Origin: Halobium salinum
GTDB taxonomy: Archaea > Halobacteriota > Halobacteria > Halobacteriales > Haloferacaceae
NCBI RefSeq assembly: GCF_026586625.1
Contig: NZ_JAODIW010000006.1
Location: forward strand, 506,927-570,926
Direction: 5' to 3'
Length of the DNA stretch: 64,000 bases
Part shown: piece by piece, positions 8,379 through 16,730 of the stretch
How positions within the stretch are numbered: the stretch's first letter is position 1
Layout of the letters: each line of letters opens with the position of its first letter
Made by a program: the position numbers and the translations under genes
Notes under the pieces: generated by a model
Database searches by the model: none
The model's input: only the letters and a program-made list of their open reading frames with translations
Told to the model about the DNA's origin: nothing

Positions 8379-8397
8379 AAACCGTTGAAGAGGGTTT
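8379..8397 (+). promoter_or_regulatory. Candidate operator/promoter of the biotin transporter operon
   Basis: An inverted repeat AAACC (8379-8383) - N9 - GGTTT (8393-8397) lies 17 nt before the bioY ATG and overlaps the only T/A-rich stretch there (GTTTACG), where the TATA region would be. Archaeal BirA-type repressors bind dyads with AACC/GGTT-like arms upstream of biotin genes, so this may be a biotin-responsive operator. The assignment rests on position and symmetry only. Confidence 0.35.
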
Positions 8398-8413
8398 ACG
8401 AGGCAGTCGGTGT

Positions 8414-8998
8414 ATGGCAACTTCCACCGACTCGGTCGAACTCGTCGGCGACGAGGTGACGCGCAATCTCGCCCGCGCGGCGCTGTTCGCCGCCTTGATG
8501 GGCGCGTTCGCGTACGTCTCGTTCCCGAACCCGCTGTCGCCCGGCATCCCGGTCACCCTGCAGGTGCTCGGCGTGTTCCTCGCCGGAATCTTCCTCGGCC
8601 CCATCTGGGGCGGCTTCGCGATGGTGCTGTACCTGCTCGCGGGCGCGCTCGGACTCCCCGTCTTCTCCGGCGGGAGCGCGGGCTTCGGCGCGCTCGTCAG
8701 TCAGACCGGCGGCTACCTCGTCTCGTACCCGTTCGCCGCGGCCGTCGTCGGCCTCGGCGTCCACGGCGTCGGCGACCTCGCCGACCCTCGACTCGTCTCG
8801 GTCGGTCGACTCGTCGCGGCGATGGTCGCCGGGACCGTCGTCATCTACACGCTCGGCATCCTCGGGTTCTGGTACGTCGGCGACGTGGGCATCGTCACGG
8901 CCGTCGTCGGCGCAGCGGTCGCGTTCGTTCCGGTCGAGGCGCTGAAAATCGCCGCCGCCGTCGGCATCGTCCGCTCCGAGGCGGTCGCGGCGCGGTAG
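8414..8998 (+). CDS. bioY: BioY biotin-binding S component of an ECF transporter
   Basis: The 194-residue membrane protein has about six TM helices. After a short acidic N-terminus it has the BioY hallmark region (residues about 25-75), including SPGIPVTLQVLGVFLAGIFLG, followed by a Gly-rich loop (VFSGGSAGFGALVSQTGGYL) that in BioY lines the biotin site. It is predicted to capture biotin and hand it to the EcfA/EcfT energising module encoded directly downstream. ATG 8414 is favoured over upstream starts, which lie in non-conserved basic sequence. The spacing to the ATPase gene is 11 nt, consistent with a three-gene operon. Confidence 0.92.
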   Translation: MATSTDSVELVGDEVTRNLARAALFAALMGAFAYVSFPNPLSPGIPVTLQVLGVFLAGIFLGPIWGGFAMVLYLLAGALGLPVFSGGSAGFGALVSQTGGYLVSYPFAAAVVGLGVHGVGDLADPRLVSVGRLVAAMVAGTVVIYTLGILGFWYVGDVGIVTAVVGAAVAFVPVEALKIAAAVGIVRSEAVAAR

Positions 8999-9009
8999 TC
9001 GGAGAACGA

Positions 9010-9783
9010 ATGACCATCGAGACGACCGGGCTCGTCTACCGCTACGGCGCCGGGGAGGCGGAGGCGACCGCCCTCGACGGCGTCGACCTCGCGCTCGCGG
9101 ACGGCGAGTTCGTCGTCGTCGCCGGCGCGAACGGCTCCGGCAAGACCACGCTCGTCCGGCAGTTCAACGGCCTGCTCTCGCCAGACGAAGGCGAGGTCCG
9201 CGTCGACGGCGTCCCCGTCTCCGAGGACCCCGTCGCCGCCCGCACCCGCGTGGGGATGGTGTTCCAGGACCCCCGCGACGCGTTCGTGGCGGCCACCGTC
9301 GGCGCCGACGTGGCGTTCGGCCCAGAGAACCTCGGGCTCTCCCGGAGCGACATCGACCGCCGGGTCGAGGCCGCACTCGACGCAGTCAACATGGGCGGCC
9401 GCGAGGACGAGCGCCTCGACGCCCTCTCCGGCGGGGAGCAGGAGCGCGTCGCCATCGCGGGCGCGCTCGCCATGGAGCCGGCCCACCTCGTCCTCGACGA
9501 GCCGTTCACCGGGCTCGACGAACCGGCTCGGCGCTCCGTGCTCGGTCGGCTCCGGGCGCTCCACCGCGACGGGACCGGCGTCGTCGTCGTCACCCACGAC
9601 CTGCGTGACGTGTTCCCCCTCGCGGACCGCGTCGTCGCGCTCGCGGACGGGCGGGTCGCCGTCGACGCGCCGCCCGGCGAGGCGGTCGAGGCGTTGGCGG
9701 CGCTGGACGTGCGCGTGCCCGACCGGGTGGAGAGGGACGTGACGGACGTGGCCACCGCCACGCCCGACTCGGACCCGTGCTGA
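9010..9783 (+). CDS. Energy-coupling factor ABC ATPase (EcfA/CbiO type)
   Basis: The 257-residue ABC ATPase has Walker A GANGSGKTT (about residue 40), the Q-loop region VFQDPRDAF, the signature LSGGEQERVAIAGAL, Walker B HLVLDEPF and the switch His in VVTHD. The VFQDP motif with a following acidic segment is characteristic of CbiO/EcfA proteins. As the only ATPase in the operon it presumably homodimerises to power biotin uptake through BioY and EcfT. The acidic Thr/Pro-rich C-terminal tail is not conserved. Its 3' end overlaps the GTG start of ecfT by 7 nt. Confidence 0.9.
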   Translation: MTIETTGLVYRYGAGEAEATALDGVDLALADGEFVVVAGANGSGKTTLVRQFNGLLSPDEGEVRVDGVPVSEDPVAARTRVGMVFQDPRDAFVAATVGADVAFGPENLGLSRSDIDRRVEAALDAVNMGGREDERLDALSGGEQERVAIAGALAMEPAHLVLDEPFTGLDEPARRSVLGRLRALHRDGTGVVVVTHDLRDVFPLADRVVALADGRVAVDAPPGEAVEALAALDVRVPDRVERDVTDVATATPDSDPC

Positions 9784-10481
9784 GCTACGTCCCGGGCGAC
9801 TCGCTCGCCCACCGACTCGACCCGCGGACGAAGCTGTTCGTCCAGGTCGCGTTCGTGCTCGCGGCGTTCGCACACACGACCGTCCCCGGACTCGCCGTCC
9901 TGACGGTCGTCGCGCTCGGCTGTCTCGCCCTCGCCGGCGGGTCGGTCCGGCGGACGCTGTGGAGCTACCGCTACTTCCTCCCCTTCCTCCTCGCCGGGCC
10001 GCTGTTGGAGGCGCTCACCTGGGGAGTGCCGTGGGTCGTCCTCGGGGACGCGGTCGACCCCCTGTTGGCGAGCTACCGGGTCCTGCTCGTCTTTCTCGTC
10101 AGCGGAGCGTACGTCCGCTCGACCCCGGTCCGGGACTCCCGTGCGGCGATTCAGCGGCTCGTCCCCGGGAAACCCGGGCGACTGCTCGGCGTCGGCCTCT
10201 CGCTCGTCTTCCGCTTTCTCCCCGTCCTCAAGCGGGACCTGTTCGCCAGCCGGGATGCCATGCGGGCGCGGCTGGGCGAGGAGCGGCCGGTCCACGAGCG
10301 GATGCGAATCGTCGCGACGGCGGGGCTGAACCGCGCGTTCGGCCGGGCCGACCGCCTCTCGGTGGCGCTTCGGGCGCGCTGTTTCGCGTGGAACCCGACG
10401 CTCCCAGACCTGCGGTTCTCCCGGGCAGACGCGCCGGCCGGGACCGTGGGACTCCTGCTCGTCGTCTGGGCGCTGGTCTGA
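9777..10481 (+). CDS. ecfT: EcfT/CbiQ transmembrane coupling protein
   Basis: The 234-residue protein starts at a GTG (9777) overlapping the ATPase gene. It has the CbiQ/EcfT N-terminal signature (DSLAHRLDPRTKLF), four to five TM helices, and the two cytoplasmic coupling motifs as AIQRLVPGKPGR and, later, an Ala-Arg-Gly-type helix near SRDAMRARLGEER, which contact the ATPases. The gene completes a dedicated BioY-EcfA-EcfT module, so it is most likely group-I biotin-specific rather than shared. The last TM segment ends at the C-terminus (VGLLLVVWALV). Confidence 0.88.
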   Translation: MLSYVPGDSLAHRLDPRTKLFVQVAFVLAAFAHTTVPGLAVLTVVALGCLALAGGSVRRTLWSYRYFLPFLLAGPLLEALTWGVPWVVLGDAVDPLLASYRVLLVFLVSGAYVRSTPVRDSRAAIQRLVPGKPGRLLGVGLSLVFRFLPVLKRDLFASRDAMRARLGEERPVHERMRIVATAGLNRAFGRADRLSVALRARCFAWNPTLPDLRFSRADAPAGTVGLLLVVWALV

Positions 10482-10570
10482 GGGCATCGGCGAGGGACGG
10501 AGCGAGAAGAGTCGCGGACGGCGACGAGAAGGTGGCAAGATTTAACCCCCGCTCACCCCGGTGATTTTGT

Positions 10571-12736
10571 ATGACAGTCCTGCAGACGCGCGAGGTGTTC
10601 TGGACCATCTCGCCGGTGGGGAAGGGGCTCTTCTACGGGCTCGCGGCCATGTCGGTGGTGCTCTTCCTCTACGGCGTGTACGCCCGCTTCGCCCGCTACA
10701 CCCGGGCCGCCGAGGAGCCCATCCCCCGCCTCGACGAGCTCCCCGCCCGCGTCTCGTCGTCGGCGACGACGGTGCTCTCGAACGCGAAACTGTTCGACCG
10801 GGACCGCTACGGCGGCGTGATGCACGCGTTCATCATGTGGGGCTTTCTGACCCTGCTCATCGGGACTACGATTCTGGGCATCGACATCGACCTCTACCGA
10901 CCTCTCACCGGCGAGTCCTTCTTCGTCGGCGACTTCTACCTCTCGTACTCACTGGTGATGGACGCCCTCGGCTTCCTGTTCGTCGTCGGTATCGGCATGG
11001 CGCTGTACCGCCGGTACGCCGCCCGCAACTGGCGCCTGCACGGTCGGCACACCTCACTGGAGGACGACGCGTTCGTCTGGACGCTGTTCGCCCTCGGCGT
11101 CGGCGGCTACGTCATCGAAGGGCTGCGCATCCTTGAGGCCGGCTTCCCCGACCACGAGACGGTGAGCTTCGTCGGCTACTTCGTCGGGCTCGTCCTCGCC
11201 ACCCTCGGCGTCGGCCCCGAACTCGCGGAGTCGCTCTACTGGTGGGGCTGGTGGTCCCACGCCATCCTCGCCCTCGGCTTCGTCGCGCTCGTCCCCTACG
11301 CCAAGCCGTTCCACATGATCTCCTCGTTCGCCAACGTCGTCACCCACGACGAGCAGGCCGGCAAGCGCCTCCCGAGCGTCCCCGCCGACCTCGACCACGT
11401 GAACGCCGAGTCAATCGACGACTTCACCTGGAAGGAACAGCTCGACCAGGACGCCTGCACGAAGTGCGGCCGCTGTTCGGCGGTCTGTCCCGCCAAAGCC
11501 TCGGGTCGGCCGCTCGACCCGCGGGACGTCATCCTCGACCTCAAATCGTACCGGGAGAACCTCGACGCCGGCAACACCGAAGAGAAGCCGATTATCGCCG
11601 ACGGCGGTGACTCCGTCATCGCCGCGGAGACGATGGAGTCCTGCATGGCCTGCATGGCCTGCATGGACGCCTGTCCAGTCGACATCGAGCACCTCAACTC
11701 CTTCACGAAGATGAACCGTCAGCTCACCGACGAGGGGGCCGTCCGTCCGCAGATGCAGGACGTGTTCGGCAACCTCATGCAGAAGGGGAACACGTTCGGT
11801 GACTCGCCGCGCAAGCGCGCCGACTGGGCCGACGACCTCGACTTCGAGGTCGCGGACGCCCGCGAGGAGGACGTGGAGTTCCTCTGGTACGTCGGCGACT
11901 ACCCCTCCTACGACGACCGCAACAAGAAGGTCGCCCGCGCGCTGGCCCGCATCTTCGAGGAGTCGGGCGTCTCCGTCGGCATCCTCTACGAGGACGAGAA
12001 GTACGACGGCAACGACATCCGCCGCGTGGGCGAGGAGTTCCTCTTCCTCGAACTCGCCGGCCACCACGTCGAGTCCTTCGAGGACTGCGACTTCGAGAAG
12101 ATCGTCTGCACCGACCCGCACTCGTTCAACACGATGAAAAACGAGTATCCGGAGGTCGACTTCGGCGAGTTCGCCGACGACCCCGTGATGCCGTTCGAGT
12201 ACGACGGCCACTGGAACGAGGACGGCGAGATTCCCGTCTATCACTACACGCAGGTCGTCGAGGAACTCGTCGAGTCGGGGCGCCTCGGCCTCGACGGCAC
12301 CGAACTCGACTACACCGTCACCTACCACGACCCGTGTCACCTCGGCCGGTACAACGACGTGTACGACGCGCCCCGCGAGATTATCCGCGCGACGGGGGTC
12401 ACGCTGGACGAGATGCCCCGCAACCGCGAGGACTCGTTCTGTTGTGGCGGCGGCGGCGGCGGCCTCTGGATGGAGTTCGAGGAGGAGCCCAAACCGAGCG
12501 AGGAACGCCTGCGGGAGGCCTTGGAGGACACCGACTCGGGGCCGCAGGTCGAGAAGTTCGTCGTCGCCTGCCCGATGTGCATGACGATGTACGAGGACGG
12601 CCGCAAGACCGGCGGCTACGAGGACGACCTCGAAATCGTCGACATCACCGAACTGCTCGTCGAAGCGCTCGACGCGAAAGCGGGTGTCGGTGCGGGCGCC
12701 GGGGGGACGGAGTCACGACCGTCCACGGCCGACTGA
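10571..12736 (+). CDS. HdrDE-like membrane iron-sulfur protein (probable EtfD-type quinone reductase)
   Basis: The 721-residue fusion has an N-terminal half with about six TM helices resembling the HdrE/NarI b-type cytochrome subunit. Two 4Fe-4S motifs follow (CTKCGRCSAVCP near residue 297 and CMACMACMDACP near 358), then a CCG-type region with DPCHLGRYND (586), FCCGGGGGG (622) and CPMC (666). The first CCG repeat is degenerate. Proteins of this layout pass electrons from electron-transfer flavoprotein to the quinone pool in beta-oxidation, or act as heterodisulfide-reductase relatives. A methanogen-type role is excluded by the organism. Functional linkage to the acyl-CoA dehydrogenase at 17729 is plausible. 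A T/A-rich promoter (AGATTTAACC) lies about 30 nt upstream. Confidence 0.8.
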   Translation: MTVLQTREVFWTISPVGKGLFYGLAAMSVVLFLYGVYARFARYTRAAEEPIPRLDELPARVSSSATTVLSNAKLFDRDRYGGVMHAFIMWGFLTLLIGTTILGIDIDLYRPLTGESFFVGDFYLSYSLVMDALGFLFVVGIGMALYRRYAARNWRLHGRHTSLEDDAFVWTLFALGVGGYVIEGLRILEAGFPDHETVSFVGYFVGLVLATLGVGPELAESLYWWGWWSHAILALGFVALVPYAKPFHMISSFANVVTHDEQAGKRLPSVPADLDHVNAESIDDFTWKEQLDQDACTKCGRCSAVCPAKASGRPLDPRDVILDLKSYRENLDAGNTEEKPIIADGGDSVIAAETMESCMACMACMDACPVDIEHLNSFTKMNRQLTDEGAVRPQMQDVFGNLMQKGNTFGDSPRKRADWADDLDFEVADAREEDVEFLWYVGDYPSYDDRNKKVARALARIFEESGVSVGILYEDEKYDGNDIRRVGEEFLFLELAGHHVESFEDCDFEKIVCTDPHSFNTMKNEYPEVDFGEFADDPVMPFEYDGHWNEDGEIPVYHYTQVVEELVESGRLGLDGTELDYTVTYHDPCHLGRYNDVYDAPREIIRATGVTLDEMPRNREDSFCCGGGGGGLWMEFEEEPKPSEERLREALEDTDSGPQVEKFVVACPMCMTMYEDGRKTGGYEDDLEIVDITELLVEALDAKAGVGAGAGGTESRPSTAD

Positions 12737-12798
12737 ACCTCCTACCGTCACTTCCGCCCCGGCCCGTCGACTGGTTCGTCCGGGGACGACGCTCGGGT

Positions 12799-12830
12799 CG
12801 CCTCACTCCTGGGTCGTCTCACTCCTGGTT
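12799..12830. repeat. 16-bp tandem duplication spanning the VOC stop codon
   Basis: TCGCCTCACTCCTGGG (12799-12814) is followed immediately by TCGTCTCACTCCTGGT (12815-12830), 14 of 16 identical. The second unit contains the VOC gene's stop (TCA at 12819-12821 on the plus strand) and its last codons. The first unit is a copy placed downstream of the gene in transcription order. Confidence 0.75.
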
Positions 12831-13298
12831 GCTGTACGTCTGCTCGTACCCGTGGGTGTATATCTCGACGAGGTTCCCCCACGGGTCCTTGCAGTAGGTC
12901 ATCCGATACTCCTGGTCCGGGAAGAGTCGCCAGACGTCGGTGTGGTGTTCGCCGCCGGCGTCTTCGATTTCGGCCGCGAGCGCCTCGATGTCGGGGTCGA
13001 CCACGCAGAGGTGGAAGAAGCCCGCCTCGTGCGGGTCGGGGTCGTGCTCGACGGTCTCCTCGAACTCGAAGAACTCGACGCCGGCGCCGTTGCCGCTCGC
13101 CGTGTGCGCGATACGTACCGTGTCGAACTCGCCGAGTACGTCCCGACAGAGCCGCGCCATCTGCGAGTCGTCGTCGGAGTCGACGGGCATCGGGCCGAGT
13201 AGCCGTTCGAAGTCCAGCACGTCCTCGTACCACTCGAGGGCCGCGTCGATGTCCGGAACGGTCACGCCGACGTGCGCGATGGGTCGTGGCTGAGCCAT
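12819..13298 (-). CDS. VOC (glyoxalase/bleomycin-resistance) superfamily protein
   Basis: The 159-residue single vicinal-oxygen-chelate domain starts IAHVGVTVPDIDAALEWYEDVL and ends with the conserved KDPWGNLVEIY strand. Metal-ligand candidates are His9 of the first strand, His in FFHLCVVD and Glu in NLVEIY, fitting a methylmalonyl-CoA epimerase or glyoxalase-like fold. The substrate is not deducible. ATG 13298 is the only start giving the intact first beta strand. It is in tandem with the aldo/keto reductase upstream (80-nt gap), so both may share a promoter. Its last codons are duplicated just past the stop. Confidence 0.83.
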   Translation of the reverse strand: MAQPRPIAHVGVTVPDIDAALEWYEDVLDFERLLGPMPVDSDDDSQMARLCRDVLGEFDTVRIAHTASGNGAGVEFFEFEETVEHDPDPHEAGFFHLCVVDPDIEALAAEIEDAGGEHHTDVWRLFPDQEYRMTYCKDPWGNLVEIYTHGYEQTYSNQE

Positions 13299-13378
13299 CA
13301 CGGGACGGTTCGTCCCCCGTTCGGCTAAGCGGTGGGGCCGGTACGACCGACGTGGCGCCGTGTGGCAGCTTCCGGACG

Positions 13379-14227
13379 CTACTGCGAGATGCCGTACACG
13401 TCGCTCGACCAGTCGCGGGCGGGGTGGTCGTACACGGGAGCGTCGCGGTCGGCGTCGTCGAGGCGTTCGCGGTCCGCCTCGTCGAGTTCCCAGTCGAACA
13501 GGTCGGCGTTCTCCCGGACGTGCGCCGGCGACGACGACTTCGGGACGACCACCACGTCGCGCTCGACCGCCCAGCGGAGGACGACCTGCGCGGGCGAGCG
13601 GCCGTGCTTCTCGGCGAGTTCCTGCACCGTCTCGTCCCCGAAGATTTCGGTCCTGGCGAGCGGGGCGGCGGCCTCGACGACCGTCTCCGACTCGCGACAG
13701 TAGTCGACGAGGTCCGGCCGCTGGAGCCACGGGTGGAACTCGATCTGGTTGACGGCGACAGGGACGTCGGAGACGTGGTTCGCGGCGCTCAGCTGGTACG
13801 CGCTGAAGTTCGAGACGCCGACGTTCCGTACCAGCCCCTCCTCGTGCAACCGTGCCATCGCGTCCATGGTCTCCCGGAGCGAGATGGCCGGGTTCGGCCA
13901 GTGAATCAGGTAGAGGTCGAGGTAGTCGGTATCGAGCCTGTCGAGGGAGTCCCGACAGGCCCGCAAGACGGACTCGTAGCCGAGGTTCTTCGGGAGCACC
14001 TTCGAGGTGAGAAAGAGGTCGTCGCGGTCGTACTCGGCGAGCGTCTCGCCGATTTCGGCTTCGTTCATGTACCCCTCGGCGGTGTCGACGTGGGTGTACC
14101 CGGCGTCGAGCGCGGCGCGAACCGACTCGCGGACGGTCTCGCCTTCCAGGTCCCAGGTTCCGACGCCGACCATCGGCATCTCGTCGCCGCTCGGCAACGA
14201 TACGTTCGGTATGGTCACAGTCCACAT
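13379..14227 (-). CDS. Aldo/keto reductase
   Basis: The 282-residue NAD(P)H-dependent oxidoreductase is a TIM barrel. The catalytic tetrad is visible: Asp and Tyr in HVDTAEGYMNE, Lys in FLTSKVLP and His in YLIHWPNP. The cofactor-binding C-terminal segment VVVPKSSSPAHVRENADLF is also present. It reduces a carbonyl compound, but substrate is unknown. The N-terminus could begin at ATG 14227 or at a GTG three codons later; both keep the first strand. It lies directly upstream of the VOC gene on the same strand, suggesting joint detoxification of a reactive carbonyl such as methylglyoxal (inference). Confidence 0.87.
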   Translation of the reverse strand: MWTVTIPNVSLPSGDEMPMVGVGTWDLEGETVRESVRAALDAGYTHVDTAEGYMNEAEIGETLAEYDRDDLFLTSKVLPKNLGYESVLRACRDSLDRLDTDYLDLYLIHWPNPAISLRETMDAMARLHEEGLVRNVGVSNFSAYQLSAANHVSDVPVAVNQIEFHPWLQRPDLVDYCRESETVVEAAAPLARTEIFGDETVQELAEKHGRSPAQVVLRWAVERDVVVVPKSSSPAHVRENADLFDWELDEADRERLDDADRDAPVYDHPARDWSSDVYGISQ

Positions 14228-14359
14228 CCCTCGCGGCGGAGGGAAGGCGTTACGGCTTCAGGAGAAGTTCGCGGGGTCGGCGAGGACGTCTCGTCGCCCG
14301 GCGGGCGGGTCGACGGAAGCGGCGTCACGGCGGCCCTCGGGGACCGCCTCGACGCCGAC

Positions 14360-14815
14360 TCAGTCCTTCTTGAACTCCTTGCGGAAGCCGCGGAACTCGG
14401 TCCGGTGGGCCTCCTCGTCGGCCAACAGTGTCACGGCGAGGTCTTCGGTGACGGGGTCGTTGTTCTCCTCCGCCTTCTCGATGAGGTCGCGGTAGGTCTG
14501 GATGGCGTCCTCCTCCGCGTCGAGCACGCCCTCGATGACCTCGAGGACGTTCGTGGAGTCCTCCGGCGGCTGGAGGGAGTGCTGGTTCGCCTCGAACTCC
14601 GCGGAGCCGGGCGGCGTCTCGTCGAGCTGTTTCAGGCGCTGGCCGATCTGCTCGGCGTGGCCGAGCTCCTCCTGTACGTCCGCCTGGAGAGACTCCTTGA
14701 CCTCCTCGGCGCTGAGCCCGTCGAGGACGATGGAGTTCGTCATGTAGTTCATCACGGTCTCGAGTTCGTCCTGGTAGGCGCGCTTCAGCAGGTCGGTGAC
14801 TTCCTGAGAGGTCAT
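14360..14815 (-). CDS. Ferritin-like four-helix di-iron protein
   Basis: The 151-residue, highly acidic, all-helical protein has two ferritin half-site motifs. One is Glu-rich helix A (AYQDELETVMNYM) with ELGHAEQ in helix B, and the other is EEDAIQTYRDL with ADEEAHRTEFR in helix D. Together these give the E...ExxH / E...ExxH ligand pattern of ferritin-like and bacterioferritin-like proteins. It probably handles iron or peroxide in the cytoplasm. No Dps-type N-terminal tail is present. ATG 14815 is well placed. It is monocistronic. Confidence 0.82.
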   Translation of the reverse strand: MTSQEVTDLLKRAYQDELETVMNYMTNSIVLDGLSAEEVKESLQADVQEELGHAEQIGQRLKQLDETPPGSAEFEANQHSLQPPEDSTNVLEVIEGVLDAEEDAIQTYRDLIEKAEENNDPVTEDLAVTLLADEEAHRTEFRGFRKEFKKD

Positions 14816-14946
14816 GTGCGCGCAATTCTACGGACGCTGGGCCTATAGTTCATCTGGCGGCGGCGGTTCCGGCCCGCACCGACACGTCCTTGCTTCCCGA
14901 CGAACGGCCGAAAGAAGGGTATCGCTCCACGTACAACCAGTGCCCG

Positions 14947-15258
14947 ATGAGCGAGAGCGTTCCGGTGCGATACGTCGCCCTCGCGCTGACCGCCGTCGGC
15001 GTGCTCGTCGTCGTCCTGAGTCTCCCGGCGAGCGGCGGCTCCTGCAGTGGCGTCGAGTCTATCGACCCGAGCGGCGCCTACCGACTGCTGTGGTTCGACC
15101 CCGGGACGCTCCAGGTCCACTACACCCCGAACGGCGGCCTCAGCCAGTGTTACGTCGGCGTCGGCGCGCTCACGCTCCCGATAGGTGTCGGCGCCGCCGG
15201 GCTCGGCACGGTCGCCGCCGGCGCCGGGTTCGTCGCGTCGCTGTTGACTCGCCGATGA
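14947..15258 (+). CDS. Hypothetical two-pass membrane protein
   Basis: The 103-residue protein has a TM helix at about residues 9-26 (VALALTAVGVLVVVLSL), an extracellular-type loop with two cysteines and a YRLLWFDPG segment, and a second TM helix at about 75-98. The two loop cysteines (GSCSGVE and SQCYVG) could form a disulfide. The family is not recognised. ATG 14947 precedes the first TM directly. Confidence 0.6.
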   Translation: MSESVPVRYVALALTAVGVLVVVLSLPASGGSCSGVESIDPSGAYRLLWFDPGTLQVHYTPNGGLSQCYVGVGALTLPIGVGAAGLGTVAAGAGFVASLLTRR

Positions 15259-15277
15259 CGGACGGTCGAGGGGCCGT

Positions 15278-15469
15278 TCAGCGACTCCGTCGGTCGGCGA
15301 TATTGGTGTCGAAGCTGGTCGGGAGCACCTGCCCGGCGGCGGCCCTCCGGAAAAAGTACCCGAACGGGGTGGCGATAACGACGAGTCCGAACGCCGACAA
15401 CATCTCCGTGACTCGGACGAGCGTCACGCCCCAGAGGAGGTTGGCGAGAATCAGCCAGCCGCCCCACAC
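15278..15469 (-). CDS. Small membrane protein with uncertain or damaged N-terminus
   Basis: A 63-residue frame from GTG 15469 encodes a TM segment pair (LILANLLWGVTLV and AFGLVVIATPFGYFF). The same frame stays open upstream to 15553 and encodes further hydrophobic residues (YLLFAVALFGVVWGG) that would complete the first TM helix, but no ATG/GTG/TTG occurs there before the stop. Either the gene starts within the TM helix, uses an unusual start, or has lost its 5' end. Family unknown; convergent with the ORF at 14947. Confidence 0.4.
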   Translation of the reverse strand: MWGGWLILANLLWGVTLVRVTEMLSAFGLVVIATPFGYFFRRAAAGQVLPTSFDTNIADRRSR

Positions 15470-15701
15470 AACACCGAAGAGGGCGACGGCGAACAGCAGG
15501 TAGCTGCGGCACCGCCGAGTGTCGATTTCAGGGTCATCGTCGACAGTCTTTCTTCAACCGATAACTTTCTTCTGTACACGTCCCGAACTTTCGAAACCTT
15601 CTGTGGCTCCGTCCCCGCCTTCCGGTCACCGATGGGGCGGTCGCTCGAGTCACCGGCGCGTCGACGCCCGGAGTTATCACCCGATAGCCTCTACACCAGT
15701 C

Positions 15702-16184
15702 ATGGGCCCCGTCAACGAGTCCAACCTCGACTGGAGCGACACCGACCGCGGCGAGACCCGCTTCCGTCGCAAGCGACTCGCCGCGGCCGCCGGCGGCGAC
15801 GACCTCGGCTGCAGCCTCTACGAACTTCCGGCGGGCGGGAAGTCCTGGCCCTACCACTACCACACCGGCAACGAGGAGGCGTTGTACGTCCTCACGGGTG
15901 AGGGGTTCCTCCGGGCCGACGACGGCGAGCATCGGCTCCGAGCGGGCGACTACGCGGCGCTCTCGGCCGGCGAGTCGGGCGCTCACTGCGTCGTCAACGA
16001 CGGCGAGGTGCCCCTGCGCTACCTGCTGCTGTCGACCATGCGCGAGCCGGACGTCTCCGTCTACCCGGACTCGGGGAAGATCGGTATCTTCGCCGGCTCT
16101 CCACCGGGAAGCGACGAACCGCGGACCGTGGAGGGGTACTACCGCCGCGAGGACACCGTCGACTACTGGCTCGACGAGGTGTAG
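15702..16184 (+). CDS. Cupin-domain protein
   Basis: The 160-residue protein contains one cupin barrel. Motif 1 is YHYHTGNEEALYVLTGEG (ligands His, His, Glu), and motif 2 is weaker (GAHCVVNDGEVPLRYL, with His). The barrel is preceded by a short N-terminal strand and followed by a C-terminal segment PDSGKIGIFAG found in many sugar- or aldehyde-handling cupins. The substrate is unknown. It lies 78 nt upstream of a second, unrelated cupin on the same strand. Confidence 0.82.
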   Translation: MGPVNESNLDWSDTDRGETRFRRKRLAAAAGGDDLGCSLYELPAGGKSWPYHYHTGNEEALYVLTGEGFLRADDGEHRLRAGDYAALSAGESGAHCVVNDGEVPLRYLLLSTMREPDVSVYPDSGKIGIFAGSPPGSDEPRTVEGYYRREDTVDYWLDEV

Positions 16185-16262
16185 GGGTGAGGCCCCCGCC
16201 GTGGTCACGCGGCGCCGACACGAAGCCGACAGCGCTTTTCGCGACCCGGCCCACCCTCCGCC

Positions 16263-16730
16263 ATGCGAAGACAGGTCCTCGACGAGATGGAGTCCCGGAT
16301 GGGCCCGGCGTCGGTCGTCCGCCCCCTCACCGACGCGCTCGGGCTGACGGACGTGGCGCTCAACTACTACGAACTCGACCCCGAGGAGAGCTTCGCGTAC
16401 GGTTTCCACGCCCACGCGGAGCAGGAGGAGGCGTTCTACGTCACCCAGGGGACGGTCACCTTCGAGACGGAGGCCGGCGAGGTCGAGGTCGGGCCGGGCG
16501 AACTCGTCAGCTTCGCCCCCGGCGAGTTCCAGCGCGGCGTCAACCGCGGCGAGGAACGGGTCCACGCCCTCGCCATCGGCGCCCCGCAGGAGACCGGCGG
16601 GAGCGTCGTCATCCGCGAGTGCCCGACCTGCGGGGAGGGGACCGAGCAGTCCATCGCGCTGACCGACCAGCAGGACGCCGTCGTCGCGGTCTGTGAGGAG
16701 TGCGGCACCGAGACGGGGCGGTTCGACTGA
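16263..16730 (+). CDS. Cupin fused to a C-terminal zinc ribbon
   Basis: The 155-residue protein has a cupin barrel (FHAHAEQEEAFYVTQGTVTF; GELVSFAPGEFQRGVN, lacking the second-motif His) followed from about residue 119 by a four-cysteine zinc-ribbon-like module (CPTCGEG...CEECGTE). The combination suggests a small-molecule-binding barrel tethered to a protein or nucleic-acid interaction module. The stop overlaps the next ATG by one base (TGATG), coupling it to the DCC-family protein. Confidence 0.8.
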   Translation: MRRQVLDEMESRMGPASVVRPLTDALGLTDVALNYYELDPEESFAYGFHAHAEQEEAFYVTQGTVTFETEAGEVEVGPGELVSFAPGEFQRGVNRGEERVHALAIGAPQETGGSVVIRECPTCGEGTEQSIALTDQQDAVVAVCEECGTETGRFD

